Positions 1 through 8,962 of a stretch of 64,000 nt of DNA are shown here, one piece after another (the first letter of the stretch is position 1; every line of letters starts with the position of its first letter). This DNA comes from Pimelobacter simplex (GTDB lineage Bacteria; Actinomycetota; Actinomycetes; Propionibacteriales; Nocardioidaceae): positions 62,001 to 126,000 of the forward strand of contig JADCLI010000005.1 of NCBI GenBank assembly GCA_016803235.1. The letters run 5' to 3'. The translations under genes and the position numbers were made by a program. The notes beneath the pieces are model-generated. The model had not been told where the DNA came from. It saw only the letters and a program-made list of their open reading frames with translations, and made no database searches.

Positions 1-157
1 TGCCGGCAGAGGCCCACGAGATCACCGCACCGGTCGGGTCGGTGATCGTGACGATCGTGTTGTTGAACGTGCTCTTGATGTGGGCCTCGCCCTGAGCGAC
101 GTTCTTCTTCTCCTTGCGGCGCACCTTCTTGGCGCCCGCGCGAGCCTTGGGAGGCAT
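1..157 (-). CDS. rpsK: 30S ribosomal protein S11, N-terminal part
   Basis: This is the first 52 codons of S11, a small-subunit platform protein that binds 16S rRNA. The gene runs off the left edge of the window. The protein begins [11 protein letters not shown] and continues into [15 protein letters not shown], which is the diagnostic S11 N-terminus. The ATG is preceded by AAGGAG at good spacing. It follows rpsM in the alpha operon order infA-rpmJ-rpsM-rpsK. Confidence 0.97.
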   Translation of the reverse strand, partial: MPPKARAGAKKVRRKEKKNVAQGEAHIKSTFNNTIVTITDPTGAVISWASAG

Positions 158-218
158 GCGTTATCTCCTTGAGAAAGCTGGTCGGTGTGAGAGGCGGTGT
201 CGAGCCCGGGGGCTCAGA

Positions 219-593
219 TCACTTGGCCTTCTTCTTGCCGGCAACCGTGCGCTTCGGGCCCTTGCGGGTGCGAGCGTTGGTCTTGGTGCGCTGACCGCGG
301 ACCGGAAGGCCCATGCGGTGACGGCGACCCTGGTAGCTGCCGATCTCGATCTTGCGGCGGATGTCGGCCTGAACCTCGCGACGGAGGTCACCCTCGATCT
401 TGAAGTTCGCCTCGATCTCGTCGCGGAGCTTGACCAGCTCCTCGTCACCCAGCTCGTGGACGCGGAGGTCCGGGCTGACGCCGGTGGCCTCCAGCAGCTG
501 CTGGGCGCGGGTACGGCCGATGCCGTAGATGTAGGTGAGAGCGACCTCGATGCGCTTGTCGCGCGGCAGGTCGACTCCGACGAGGCGTGCCAT
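219..593 (-). CDS. rpsM: 30S ribosomal protein S13
   Basis: This 124-residue protein has the usual S13 length and contacts 16S rRNA and S19 at the subunit head. The start [20 protein letters not shown], the motif [11 protein letters not shown] and the basic tail ending GKKKAK are typical of the family. It lies between rpmJ and rpsK. The 210-nt gap to rpmJ is long for this operon, and I see no extra gene in it. Confidence 0.98.
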   Translation of the reverse strand: MARLVGVDLPRDKRIEVALTYIYGIGRTRAQQLLEATGVSPDLRVHELGDEELVKLRDEIEANFKIEGDLRREVQADIRRKIEIGSYQGRRHRMGLPVRGQRTKTNARTRKGPKRTVAGKKKAK

Positions 594-803
594 GGTGGCT
601 TCCCTTTCGAACAGTCACGGTGGTGTGGTCGTGATGCATCCGGGCGGTCCTGCTCGTCGTGCCCAGCTCCGGCCATCCGCTCCGGAGGTGATTCGGTCCC
701 ACTCGTTGGTCGAGCTCGTCGGGACCTAAGCGATCACGTGGTTGTCGTATTCAGTTGTGTCTCGAGACGGCCGCTGCGCGACCTCCTCGACAACCAGCCG
801 GGC

Positions 804-917
804 TCAGCCCTGGCGCTGCTTGTGGCGCGGGTTCTCGCAGATCACCATGACGCGGCCGTGGCGACGGATCACCTTGCACTTGTCACAGATCGGCTTCACG
901 CTCGGGTTGACCTTCAT
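804..917 (-). CDS. rpmJ: 50S ribosomal protein L36, zinc-binding form
   Basis: A 37-codon gene read directly from the sequence, starting [15 protein letters not shown] and ending PRHKQRQG. The C+ zinc ligands are all present at C11, C14, C27 and H32, so this is the zinc-dependent type. It sits 42 nt after infA, in the standard actinobacterial place before rpsM. The ATG is preceded by an AAGAAAGGG-like ribosome binding site. Confidence 0.97.
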   Translation of the reverse strand: MKVNPSVKPICDKCKVIRRHGRVMVICENPRHKQRQG

Positions 918-959
918 GTCAGCCCTTTCTTGCTAGTGGCGGAACAGGCGAGCAGTGGC

Positions 960-1181
960 TCACTTGTAGCGGTAGACGATCCGACCGCGCGAGAGGTCGT
1001 ACGGCGAGAGCTCCACCACCACGCGGTCCTCGGGGAGGATCCGGATGTAGTGCTGGCGCATCTTGCCGCTGATGTGAGCCAGGACCTTGTGGCCGTTGCT
1101 CAGCTCGACGCGGAACATGGCGTTCGGAAGGGCCTCCACGACGGAGCCCTCCATCTCGATGACGCCTTCTTTCTTCGCCAT
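960..1181 (-). CDS. infA: translation initiation factor IF-1
   Basis: This 73-residue protein is an OB-fold IF-1 that binds the 30S A site during initiation. The start [20 protein letters not shown] and the core [19 protein letters not shown] are family signatures, and the length is standard. It is the first gene of the infA-rpmJ-rpsM-rpsK group. The 174 nt upstream, before a lipoprotein gene on the same strand, should hold its promoter, but I do not see a convincing pair of hexamers. Confidence 0.98.
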   Translation of the reverse strand: MAKKEGVIEMEGSVVEALPNAMFRVELSNGHKVLAHISGKMRQHYIRILPEDRVVVELSPYDLSRGRIVYRYK

Positions 1182-1355
1182 GTCTCACAATCTGCTCGGG
1201 GATGTTGTGTCTACCGGTGGTCCGGGAACCTCTCGGCAGCCCGCGGGCGGCCGAGTGGACCTCGTGGGTCGTGCACCACACACGGAACCCACGTTGGACC
1301 GACACGCCAGTCTATGTGCTGGCGGCAACGAACTCCCAATCCCCGAGGCCGGTGC

Positions 1356-1922
1356 TCAACCGGCAGGGGTCGCGTACGCCTCCGCGATCCGCGCCGCGGT
1401 GTCGACCAGCCGCGCGAGGCCGAGCGTGAGCCCGCCGCCCACGGCGCCGGCCGACACGACGACGTGCAGCCCGTCGTCCCCGGTCAGGGAGACGAGGTCG
1501 ACCTGGATCTGCGTGCCCGGGACCTCGGTGACCACCATCCGCGCGGGTGTGCCGCCCGGGAGAGTGGTCTCCTCGACCGCCGGCGCGGGCTCGCGGTCCC
1601 CGAAGACCCTGTTCGACGCCACGTCGAGGGTGCCGGCGCCGGTCACCGGCGCCCACGACAGCGTGACCCGCTCGTCGCCGAGATGGACTGCGGAGCACGC
1701 CGTTGCGCCGTCCTCCGTCGGGTTGGCCTCGACCTCCAGCGGTGCACCGAGCCACTGCCCCACCTCGGCGCCGCTCACCCGGTCGCACCCGAAGGCGGCG
1801 CGGGTCGGCGACGGGCTCGGCGTGGCCGCGGGCGTCGGCCCGGCCGACGGCTCGTCCCCGGTCGAGCAGCCGGCGACGAGGAGCACCGCGACGGCGAGCG
1901 CGGCCGCGGCATCAGCGCGCAC
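1356..1922 (-). CDS. putative lipoprotein, DUF3558-like
   Basis: The predicted 188-residue protein has a short hydrophobic signal ending LLVAGC, a good lipobox, then a Pro/Thr/Ser linker. The globular domain begins at FGCDRVSGAEVGQWLG and has a second Cys in ATACSAV. This layout resembles DUF3558 lipoproteins of actinobacteria; that match is from memory. The GTG at 1922 gives an 11-nt overlap with the upstream gene; a GTG at 1934 is also possible. It is the last gene of the WXG100-like module and probably sits on the outer face of the membrane. Confidence 0.75.
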   Translation of the reverse strand: MRADAAAALAVAVLLVAGCSTGDEPSAGPTPAATPSPSPTRAAFGCDRVSGAEVGQWLGAPLEVEANPTEDGATACSAVHLGDERVTLSWAPVTGAGTLDVASNRVFGDREPAPAVEETTLPGGTPARMVVTEVPGTQIQVDLVSLTGDDGLHVVVSAGAVGGGLTLGLARLVDTAARIAEAYATPAG

Positions 1923-2319
1923 GCCGGTCCCCACCGTCCTCGGCCGCGAGCCGGGCCACCTCGGCGGCCAGGCCCCGGCCCTGGGCCTGCAACGCGGCGA
2001 AGAGCAGGCGGGAGCCGCCGTCGTAGTCAGAGGGCCGTGTCCACACGTCGGCCCACTCCATCCTGCCCTCGTGGACCCGGCGGTGCAGCGAGCGCAGCAC
2101 GAGCGGCGCGTCGTCGGCGCCGGCGATGGCGTCGAGCAGCGCCGCGGTCGCCGGGTCGATCCCCTCGGCGAGCCGCCGCTCCTCGCCCTCGGCGGCGAGG
2201 TCGTCGACGCGGCCGAGGACGTCCTCGAGACGCCGGTCGACGTCGACCGACGCCAGGTCGAGCAGGCTCGGCACACGCTCGTCGGGCGGCGGTGCGGAGG
2301 CGTCGTAGTGGCCGGTCAT
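1912..2319 (-). CDS. small hypothetical protein of the WXG100-like module
   Basis: A 135-residue acidic, mostly helical protein (MTGHYDASAPPPDERVPSLL onward) with no signal peptide or membrane segment. I do not recognise a family. Its ATG overlaps the stop of the upstream 357-residue gene as ATGA, which suggests translational coupling. It could be a chaperone or an immunity-like partner of the secreted protein, but only the context supports this. Confidence 0.7.
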   Translation of the reverse strand: MTGHYDASAPPPDERVPSLLDLASVDVDRRLEDVLGRVDDLAAEGEERRLAEGIDPATAALLDAIAGADDAPLVLRSLHRRVHEGRMEWADVWTRPSDYDGGSRLLFAALQAQGRGLAAEVARLAAEDGGDRRAR

Positions 2320-3389
2320 CGGGTCGGGAGGGGATCGTCGTCGGTGGTGGTCGTGACCATCCAGCCCGGCGCACCGTTCTCGGGCGTCCAGCCGGGCGGT
2401 CGCGACGCACCGGGGACGTTGTTCGACGGATCGCAGTCGGGGTCGTAGTAGGGCTCGGTGTAGCCGGAGTCCTCGACCAGGTCGTCCGACGCGGCGTCGA
2501 GGTCCTCCTCGGCCTGGCCCCCGTCCGCCCCGAAGTCGGCCACGATGTCGTCGATCTTCTCCTTGATCCGGACCGGGTCGATGGCGGGCGCCTCGCCCAG
2601 CGGCGTGCCGAGGTCGACCGACGGGAGGGCCTTGACGAAGTCCAGGATCTCCTTGAAGGCCTTGATCCGCTCACCCTGGGTGCGGCACCACTCCTCGACG
2701 GCGTCCTTGAGCTCGAAGCAGGCGTTGATCGCCTCGATGACGTACTTCGCGTCGTCGATGACCTCGGTGATCGCGTCGATCCCCTTCTCGGCGAGGTCCT
2801 TGGCGAGCATCAGGGCACCCCAGTAGCCACGCCCCCAGCGCAACAGCTTGGACGAGAGCCGGAGCAGCCGCTCGCCGAGCTCCACGAGGGCCTTCTCCAC
2901 CCGGATCGCGATCCGCTCGGAGATGCGGGCCACGTAGTCGAAGACCGCCGAGCCCTTCGACACCACCCCGCCCATGCCCTGGACGGCCAGGTCGTAGAGG
3001 CCCAGCTGCGCGCCCATCGTGACGCCGACCTCGCCACCGATCACCAGCACCTGGTTGAGCCCGAGGACGCCGAAGTTGTGGCCCCACGTCTTCATCGCCG
3101 TCCCGAAGGTGCGACAGGCCTCGGCGTTCTGCTTGATCCGTAGGTAGTCGCCGGACAGCGGGTACACGACGTACTGGTCGAGGCTCGTCGTGGGGAGCGA
3201 CGGGATCGGCCGGCCGAGGCCGACCCCCTCCGCCACCCCGTTGACCCAGTCGATCGCACCGTTGCAGGCGTCGCGCACCGAGTCGAAGGTCTCCGAGGCG
3301 GTGATGAACGCCGGGTCGTGGCCCTTGCCGCGGCTCTGCTCGGCGGGGGCATCGAGCGGGAGCTCCTCCTCGATCGTCGTCCACGTCAT
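2316..3389 (-). CDS. hypothetical protein, possible type VII secretion substrate
   Basis: This 357-residue protein has no signal peptide. A GA/V-rich middle (about residues 115-150) could contact a membrane, and a long amphipathic helical part follows (about 160-260). The tail from about 300 is acidic and Pro/Asp-rich, with SGYTEPYYDPDCD. It begins in ATGA overlap with the WXG100-like gene. The helical body paired with a small helical upstream partner resembles large WXG/LXG-type substrates of type VII secretion. No toxin active site is evident. Confidence 0.65.
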   Translation of the reverse strand: MTWTTIEEELPLDAPAEQSRGKGHDPAFITASETFDSVRDACNGAIDWVNGVAEGVGLGRPIPSLPTTSLDQYVVYPLSGDYLRIKQNAEACRTFGTAMKTWGHNFGVLGLNQVLVIGGEVGVTMGAQLGLYDLAVQGMGGVVSKGSAVFDYVARISERIAIRVEKALVELGERLLRLSSKLLRWGRGYWGALMLAKDLAEKGIDAITEVIDDAKYVIEAINACFELKDAVEEWCRTQGERIKAFKEILDFVKALPSVDLGTPLGEAPAIDPVRIKEKIDDIVADFGADGGQAEEDLDAASDDLVEDSGYTEPYYDPDCDPSNNVPGASRPPGWTPENGAPGWMVTTTTDDDPLPTR

Positions 3390-3760
3390 TGCGCGTCCGC
3401 CAGGTCGAGGTAGGCCTGCAGGAACGCGTGCAGCTGCTGACCGTCAGCCGTCTCGTAGTCCTTGGCCGAGAGCGCGACGGCCGCCGTGAGGCTCGTCCAC
3501 CGCTCCTGGAAGCCCGTCTTCACGTCGTCGATCACACCGCTGCACTCCTGCAACGCGTCGGAGATCGGCTTGAGGACGCTGACGCCGGTCAGCGGGATCT
3601 CGTACTCGAACGCCGTCGAGTTGAAGACCTCGTCGGTCGCGTAGGTCGCGACGTCCTCGATCTGACCGCCGACGGTGTCCATGTCGGCCAGCAGGCGCTG
3701 CATCAGCTCCCACTTGATCCACATGACCCCGATCTCCGCGGGTGTCTTCTCGCCCCCCAT
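3386..3760 (-). CDS. WXG100/EspC-like small helical protein
   Basis: This 124-residue helical protein (MGGEKTPAEIGVMWIKWELMQ at the start) has no signal peptide. A central FQERWTSLTAAVA helix resembles the WxG-turn region of the WXG100 and EspC families, though the W-T-S motif is not canonical WXG. GAGGAGGG precedes the ATG. It leads a four-gene coupled set (3760 to 1356). Its likely role is as a secretion partner of the 357-residue protein. No ESX ATPase or membrane gene lies in this window, so export would rely on a system encoded elsewhere. Confidence 0.65.
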   Translation of the reverse strand: MGGEKTPAEIGVMWIKWELMQRLLADMDTVGGQIEDVATYATDEVFNSTAFEYEIPLTGVSVLKPISDALQECSGVIDDVKTGFQERWTSLTAAVALSAKDYETADGQQLHAFLQAYLDLADAQ

Positions 3761-3824
3761 GAGCCTGCGCCCTCCTCGCCCGAGCCGATGTCGTCCGGGG
3801 GCAGCGTGACCACGAACGCGCTGT

Positions 3825-4886
3825 TCAAACCCCCGCGTCGTCAGCGCAGAGCAGCTCGAGGGTACGCACCCGCGCGGGCGAGGTCCTCGGTCCGGTGTCG
3901 CGGTAGGCGCCGGCGACCGGGTTCACCATGACCTCGTCGACGCCGTACGACGCGGCGAGCTCGGCCAGCTCCTTGCGAGCCCCTGGCGCGTCACCGATCA
4001 CCCAGCGTCGCCGCATCGCGTCGACCAGGCCGTCGTGCGCCTCGGGCAGGCCTGCGTCGACGATGGTCTCGGCGTCCTCGACCGTGCGCTGGGCGACCAG
4101 CGGCTGTCCGGTGCGCAGAGCGAGCATCTGCAGCAGCTGCGGCAGCGCCAACCGGTGCGCCTCCTCGGCGGTGTCGGCGACCGAGGCGTTCACGGTGAGG
4201 AAGGTGCGCGGCTCGGCGAGCTCCGGGGACGGCTGGAAGGTGGAGCGGTACAGCTCCAGCGCCTCGGCGGTGCCGGAGCCGGAGAAGTGGTGGGCGAAGA
4301 CGTACGGCATGCCCTTGGCGGCCGCCAGTCGTGCCGAGTAGTCGGAGGAGCCGAGCAGCCAGATCTGCGGTACCGACCGAGCCGCCGGGGTCGCCTTGAG
4401 CACGTGCTGCGAGCCGCGCAGCGCCAGCCCCACCCCTGCCGGCTCCATCATGGCGAGCACGTTGTCGACGTACTCGGGGAAGTGGGTGACCGCCTCGTCG
4501 CTCACACCCCCGGCCCCGTGGCGCAGCGCCCAGCTGGTGACCGGGTCGGTGCCCGGCGCCCGGCCGATGCCGAGGTCGATCCGGCCCGGGAACGCCGCCT
4601 CGAGCAGCGCGAACTGCTCAGCCACGACCAGCGGCGCGTGGTTCGGCAGCATCACTCCCCCGGACCCGACCCGGATCCGCTCGGTCGCCGAGGCGACCAG
4701 GCCGATGACGACGGGCGGGTTCGTCGCGGCGACCGCCGGCATGTTGTGGTGCTCGGCCAGCCAGTACCGGCGGTAGCCGAGCCGGTCGGCGGCGCGCGCC
4801 AGGTCCAGGGTCGCGGCGAGGGCGTCGCCGGTGGCCTGGTCGCTGCGGACGGGGACGAGGTCGAGGACGGAGAGCGCGAGAGACAT
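3825..4886 (-). CDS. LLM-class flavin-dependent oxidoreductase
   Basis: This 353-residue luciferase-like monooxygenase belongs to the single-component group that uses FMNH2. The family motifs are clear: [10 protein letters not shown] near residue 45, [20 protein letters not shown] near 72-90, and [17 protein letters not shown] near 100. The substrate cannot be told from sequence. A structured repeat lies just upstream (4982-5259), so the gene probably has its own promoter between the repeat and the ATG. Confidence 0.9.
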   Translation of the reverse strand: MSLALSVLDLVPVRSDQATGDALAATLDLARAADRLGYRRYWLAEHHNMPAVAATNPPVVIGLVASATERIRVGSGGVMLPNHAPLVVAEQFALLEAAFPGRIDLGIGRAPGTDPVTSWALRHGAGGVSDEAVTHFPEYVDNVLAMMEPAGVGLALRGSQHVLKATPAARSVPQIWLLGSSDYSARLAAAKGMPYVFAHHFSGSGTAEALELYRSTFQPSPELAEPRTFLTVNASVADTAEEAHRLALPQLLQMLALRTGQPLVAQRTVEDAETIVDAGLPEAHDGLVDAMRRRWVIGDAPGARKELAELAASYGVDEVMVNPVAGAYRDTGPRTSPARVRTLELLCADDAGV

Positions 4887-4981
4887 CGTTCAGGTCAAGG
4901 CATCGGCGGCGCCAAAGATTCCCTGTGCGACAGGTGGCTCGGGCTGATGTGCTGCGTGAAGGGACTCACGGTGTTGGTTTG

Positions 4982-5259
4982 GCGCTCGCTTCGCTCGCGC
5001 ATGTCGGGCGCGCTTTTGGCGCGTTGCCTTCCCTCGCTGCGCTCGCTGGCGCTCGCTTCGCTCAGTCCAGGCAACGCGGCGCGCCCGACGACATTCAACC
5101 GGACGTCATGCGTGCGTGCATGACGTGCGGCTGGGTGTTCTCGTCGCGCCGCCCGCCGTTTCTGCACGGAGGAGCCCGCGACCGAGGAACGAGGGAGCGG
5201 GCGGGGGAGGAAGAAACGGCGTCAAGAGGCGGCGCGACATGCGCGAGCGAAGCGAGCGC
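4982..5259. repeat. 278-bp palindromic element with perfect 25-bp terminal inverted repeats
   Basis: Positions 4982-5006 and 5235-5259 are exact reverse complements; the outer sequence is GCGCTCGCTTCGCTCGCG. Three further inverted repeats nest inside: 5001-5028 with 5069-5094 (small bulges), 5103-5111 with 5118-5126 (9 bp, 6-nt loop), and 5143-5163 with 5212-5237 (two 10-11 bp blocks). The TIR core recurs as a direct repeat at 5048-5063. The element fills most of the 372-nt gap between the ABC transporter and oxidoreductase genes, and its right end overlaps the transporter stop codon. It may act as a terminator or be a mobile palindromic repeat. Confidence 0.8.
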
Positions 5260-7655
5260 TAATCAGACACAGCACTGCGTCGGACGAGCAGCAGCCCCAC
5301 CCCGAACGCCACCGCACCGAGCAGCCCCAGCAGGAACAGGTCCATCAGGTAGTGCCCGCCCCCGCTCTGCGCGATCCAGTCCGCGCGGTCGGTGCCCTCG
5401 AACCGGTCGACGAGCTGGATCGCCGAGGCGGAGGCGGCGTACCCCCAGCGCGAGGGCGAGAGCCAGGCGATCTGCTCGAGCAGGACGCGACCGGCGATCT
5501 CGAAGAGGGCACCGGAGAGGACCAGCTGGAGCATGACCAGGCCGACCAGGGCGGGCATGGTCTGCTCGGTGCTGGTGACGAGCGCGGACAGCGCGAGCCC
5601 GATCACGACCATGACGGCGGACAGGAGGGCGATCGCCAGCGCGACCCGGAAGGTGCCGGCAGTGCCGTCGGCGCCGGGGAGGCCGACCGTCGCGAGGAAG
5701 GTGACGACCAGACCCTGCGCGAAGGCCGCGGTGCCGAGGACGAGGACCTTGCTGGTGAAGTAGATGCCGGGCGAGAGGCCGACGGCGTACTCCCGCTGGA
5801 AGATCGGCCGCTCCCCCACCAGCTCGCGGATGGCGAGCGCGGTGCCCATCAGGCAGGCGGCGACGATGAGGACGGTCAGGCGCTGCTGGGCCTCGCCGAC
5901 CCTGCCGCCGGCCTCGAGGATCGAGATGCCGTCGTTGCCGGGGACGACCCGGCTCAGCCCGCCGAGGATGAGCGGGAGCAGCACGAGCATGCCGAGCAGC
6001 AGCCGGTCGGCGAGCACGACGGCGAGGTTGCGCTTGACCAGGGTCGTCAGCTGGCGGGAGACCGACTGCCGCGGCGGAGCGGGTACGGCGCCCGCGTGGG
6101 ACTGCTGCGGCATCGAGGAGGTGTCGACGGCGTGCTGGGGCACGGGGATGCGCTGCCACAGGTCGGCGTCGTCGAGCAGGTCGAAGACCTCGGGGTAGTT
6201 GGTCTTGCCGAAGTGGGTGAGCACCCCGTCCGGCGGACCGAAGTAGGCGATCCGCCCACCGGGGGCGAGGACCAGCACGTTGTCGCACACGTCGAGCGCG
6301 AGCACCGAGTGGGTCACGACCATGACCACGCGGCCGTCGTCGGCGAGGCTGCGCAGCTGGCGCATGACCTCGAGGTCGAGACCCGGGTCGAGGCCGGAGG
6401 TCGGCTCGTCGAGGAAGAGCAGCGGCGGCGCGGTGAGCAGCTCGGTGGCGATGGAGACCCGTTTGCGCTGGCCGCCGGAGAGCTGGGTGCCGATCCGGTT
6501 GTCGAGGCGTTCGGTGAGCTGCATCTGCTGCGCGACCGTCTGCACGCGGTGGTCCCACTCCTGCGCCGTCGTGTCGGGCGGCAGCCGCAGCTGGGCCGCG
6601 AACCGCAGGCCCTGCCGGACCTTCAGCTGCGGGTGCAGGATGTCCTGCTGCGGCACCAGTCCGATCTGGAAGCGCAGCTGGTCGTAGTGCTGGTAGAGGT
6701 CGTGCCCCTGCCAGATCACCCGGCCATGGCTGGCGGGCCTGAGGCCGGTGAGCGCTCCGAGCAGCGTGGACTTGCCCGCACCCGAGGGGCCGATGACCGC
6801 GGTGAGGCTGCGCGGCTCGAGCTTGAAGGAGATGTTCTCGATCAGCCGCTTGCCGCCCGCGACGACCTGGGTGAGGCCGTCGGCGTACAGCGTGAACTCG
6901 TGGGCGGTCGCCGAGGCGATCAGCTGGTGGCCGTCCCAGCGGAAGGTCTGGTTGCCGAAGATGACCTCGGCCCCGACCGGGAGCTGGACGGCACCCTGCA
7001 CCCGCTGGCCGTTGACGAAGGTGCCGTTGAACGAGCCGAGGTCGTGCAGCACGGCCGGCGAGGTCGGGGTCGCCGGGTCGAGGCGGGCGTGCCGCCGGCT
7101 GACCAGCGGGTCGGCCAGCACGACCTCGTTGCCGTGGTCGCGACCGATGCTCAGCGACCGGCCGGCCTGGAGCTGCTGCGGGAGCACGATGGAGTGGCCG
7201 TGCGGCAGCTGCCCCGGAGGCAGTACGCCGGCCGGGCGCCATGCGTCGACCGGCCCGCCGCTCGCGGGGACCTGCGGCGGCGGCAGGTTCTTCCAGAACT
7301 CCCCCACCGGCGCGGACGCCGGCGGGGGCGGGGGCGGGGGCGGCGGGGTGACGACAGAGGCCAGCACGCTGACCACGACCGGCTCGCCGGTCGGGCTGCC
7401 GAGGTGGAGGCTGACCGGGGCGCCGGTCAGCGGGAGGCGGGTGATCCGCTGCCCGGAGACGTAGGTGCCGTTGCTGCTGGCGTCGACCGCGACCCAGGCG
7501 CCGTCCTCGACCTGAAGGAACAGGTGGTGCCGCGACGCCTTGGCGTCGGTGACCGGGATGTCGCAGTCCAGCTCGCGTCCTGCGACGACCCGAGGCCCGT
7601 CGAAGGTCCGCGCCTGCCCGGCCCACTGCACCTGGAGTCGATCCACGACCGACAC
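5259..7655 (-). CDS. FHA-domain ABC transporter, ATPase-permease fusion
   Basis: This 798-residue protein has two FHA domains, an ABC ATPase and an ABC-2 type permease in one chain. FHA1 is at about 20-95 (SRHH 41-44, SSNGT 60-64). A poly-Pro linker follows at 104-112. FHA2 is at about 165-245 (SRRHA 186-190, SFNGT 208-212). The ATPase has Walker A GPSGAGKS 289-296, signature LSGGQ 392-396 and Walker B LLFLDEP 412-418. About six membrane segments fill the C-terminus from 540. Mycobacterial Rv1747 has the same architecture and is controlled by Ser/Thr kinase phosphorylation of threonines read by its FHA domains. The exported substrate is unknown. Confidence 0.93.
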   Translation of the reverse strand: MSVVDRLQVQWAGQARTFDGPRVVAGRELDCDIPVTDAKASRHHLFLQVEDGAWVAVDASSNGTYVSGQRITRLPLTGAPVSLHLGSPTGEPVVVSVLASVVTPPPPPPPPPASAPVGEFWKNLPPPQVPASGGPVDAWRPAGVLPPGQLPHGHSIVLPQQLQAGRSLSIGRDHGNEVVLADPLVSRRHARLDPATPTSPAVLHDLGSFNGTFVNGQRVQGAVQLPVGAEVIFGNQTFRWDGHQLIASATAHEFTLYADGLTQVVAGGKRLIENISFKLEPRSLTAVIGPSGAGKSTLLGALTGLRPASHGRVIWQGHDLYQHYDQLRFQIGLVPQQDILHPQLKVRQGLRFAAQLRLPPDTTAQEWDHRVQTVAQQMQLTERLDNRIGTQLSGGQRKRVSIATELLTAPPLLFLDEPTSGLDPGLDLEVMRQLRSLADDGRVVMVVTHSVLALDVCDNVLVLAPGGRIAYFGPPDGVLTHFGKTNYPEVFDLLDDADLWQRIPVPQHAVDTSSMPQQSHAGAVPAPPRQSVSRQLTTLVKRNLAVVLADRLLLGMLVLLPLILGGLSRVVPGNDGISILEAGGRVGEAQQRLTVLIVAACLMGTALAIRELVGERPIFQREYAVGLSPGIYFTSKVLVLGTAAFAQGLVVTFLATVGLPGADGTAGTFRVALAIALLSAVMVVIGLALSALVTSTEQTMPALVGLVMLQLVLSGALFEIAGRVLLEQIAWLSPSRWGYAASASAIQLVDRFEGTDRADWIAQSGGGHYLMDLFLLGLLGAVAFGVGLLLVRRSAVSD

Positions 7656-7685
7656 CCTAGGTGAAGCAGCGGGCCGGGCGGGCGG

Positions 7686-8738
7686 TCAGCGCCAGTCGGG
7701 GCCGGAGGTGTCGTCGGCGTCGGCCGGCTCGCGCGGGGCCACCGCGTGGTCCGGGACGTGGTCGTCGCCGCCCTTGGTGGAGCGCCACAGGCTGGCGACC
7801 GCCGTGACCACGAGGGTCACGATGATCACGCCCAGGCTGAACAGCGAGGAGATCTCCGGGGCGCCGTGGACACCGTGACCGCCGTTGATGAACGGCAGCT
7901 CGTTCTCGTGGAGGGCGTGCAGCACCAGCTTGACGCCGATGAAGGCGAGGATGAACGCCAGGCCGAGCGAGAGGTAGACCAGCTTCTGCAGCAGCCCGCC
8001 GAGGAGGAAGTACAGCTGACGCAGGCCCATCAGAGCGAACACGTTCGCGGTGAAGACGAGGTACGGCTCCTGGGTGATGCCGAAGATCGCGGGGATCGAG
8101 TCGAGCGCGAACAGGATGTCGGTGACGCCGAGCGCGATGATCACGATGACGATCGGCGAGACGAAGCGGACGCCGTTCTCGTGGTACCAGAGCTTCAGGC
8201 CGTGGTAGGCGTCGCCGACGCGCATGTGGCGACGGGCGAACTTGACCACCGAGTTGTCCTCGGGGTGCTCGTCCTCGTGGCTGCCGTAGGACTTCACCAG
8301 CTTGAACGCGGTGTAGACCAGGAAGGCGCCGAAGATGTAGAAGACCCAGCTGAAGTTCTCGATCAGGGCGTAGCCGAGGGCGATGAAGATGCCGCGGAAC
8401 ACCAGCGCAAGGACGATGCCGACGAGCAGCGCCTCCTGCTGGTACTTGCGGGGCACCTTGAGCGCCGACATCAAGATGATGAAGACGAAGAGGTTGTCGA
8501 TCGACAGCGAGTACTCCGTCAACCAGCCGGTGTAGAACTCGATGCCGTAGTCGTGGCCGTGGTGGAGCCAGATGAACGCGCCGAACGCGAGCGCCGCGCC
8601 GATGTAGAAGCAGAGCGCGATCGCGCACTCCTTCATCGAGGGCTCGTGCGGGTCGCGCGCGATCACGACGACGTCGAACAGGAGGACTCCGACGGTCACC
8701 GCGATGGTGATCGTCCATTCCAGGGTGGTCACGTCCAT
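7686..8738 (-). CDS. TerC-family integral membrane protein
   Basis: This 350-residue protein has about eight membrane segments and the TerC signatures LSIDNLFVFIILM and FALDSIPAIFGIT, whose acidic residues are thought to bind metal. The C-terminus from about 320 is soluble and acidic. TerC proteins are linked to tellurite resistance and, in several bacteria, to Mn2+ export and metalation of exported proteins. Here the Mn2+ role is supported by a yybP-ykoY type riboswitch in the leader (8776-8893). Confidence 0.92.
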   Translation of the reverse strand: MDVTTLEWTITIAVTVGVLLFDVVVIARDPHEPSMKECAIALCFYIGAALAFGAFIWLHHGHDYGIEFYTGWLTEYSLSIDNLFVFIILMSALKVPRKYQQEALLVGIVLALVFRGIFIALGYALIENFSWVFYIFGAFLVYTAFKLVKSYGSHEDEHPEDNSVVKFARRHMRVGDAYHGLKLWYHENGVRFVSPIVIVIIALGVTDILFALDSIPAIFGITQEPYLVFTANVFALMGLRQLYFLLGGLLQKLVYLSLGLAFILAFIGVKLVLHALHENELPFINGGHGVHGAPEISSLFSLGVIIVTLVVTAVASLWRSTKGGDDHVPDHAVAPREPADADDTSGPDWR

Positions 8739-8775
8739 AGAGGTGTCCCTTCAGGGGCGGATGCGTCGACAGAGC

Positions 8776-8893
8776 GCCCGAGGTCTCTTCCGCTGCCGAC
8801 GGCTGGTGCGCCGTCCTGCAGCCTACGGGACCGGAGCGGGCGACTTCGACCGCTCGTGATGACGAGCCCGCAGCGAAGGAGTACTCCCCCCTG
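8776..8893 (-). promoter_or_regulatory. yybP-ykoY (Mn2+) riboswitch upstream of terC
   Basis: Read on the minus strand, the leader contains GGGGAGTA, then CTCGTCATCACGAGC, then CCGGTCCCG, and ends with GCAGCGGAAGAGACCTC. These are the conserved blocks of the yybP-ykoY class in the right order and spacing: the CGTCATCACG loop and the AGAGACC strand that build the metal site. About 40 nt separate the aptamer from the terC ATG. The class binds Mn2+ and switches on efflux genes. The assignment is by eye, without a covariance model. Confidence 0.85.
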
Positions 8894-8962
8894 GTGCGCG
8901 GAATCCTCGCACGCGCGGCGCAGGCGGGTCCAATCAGGCACGCCACCGGATCGCAGGCAGGC

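Noticed and set aside
114..3143. A 1009-codon plus-strand open frame over the ribosomal and WXG100-like genes
   Set aside because: It is Arg/Asp/Leu-rich, matches no family and crosses several well-supported minus-strand genes.
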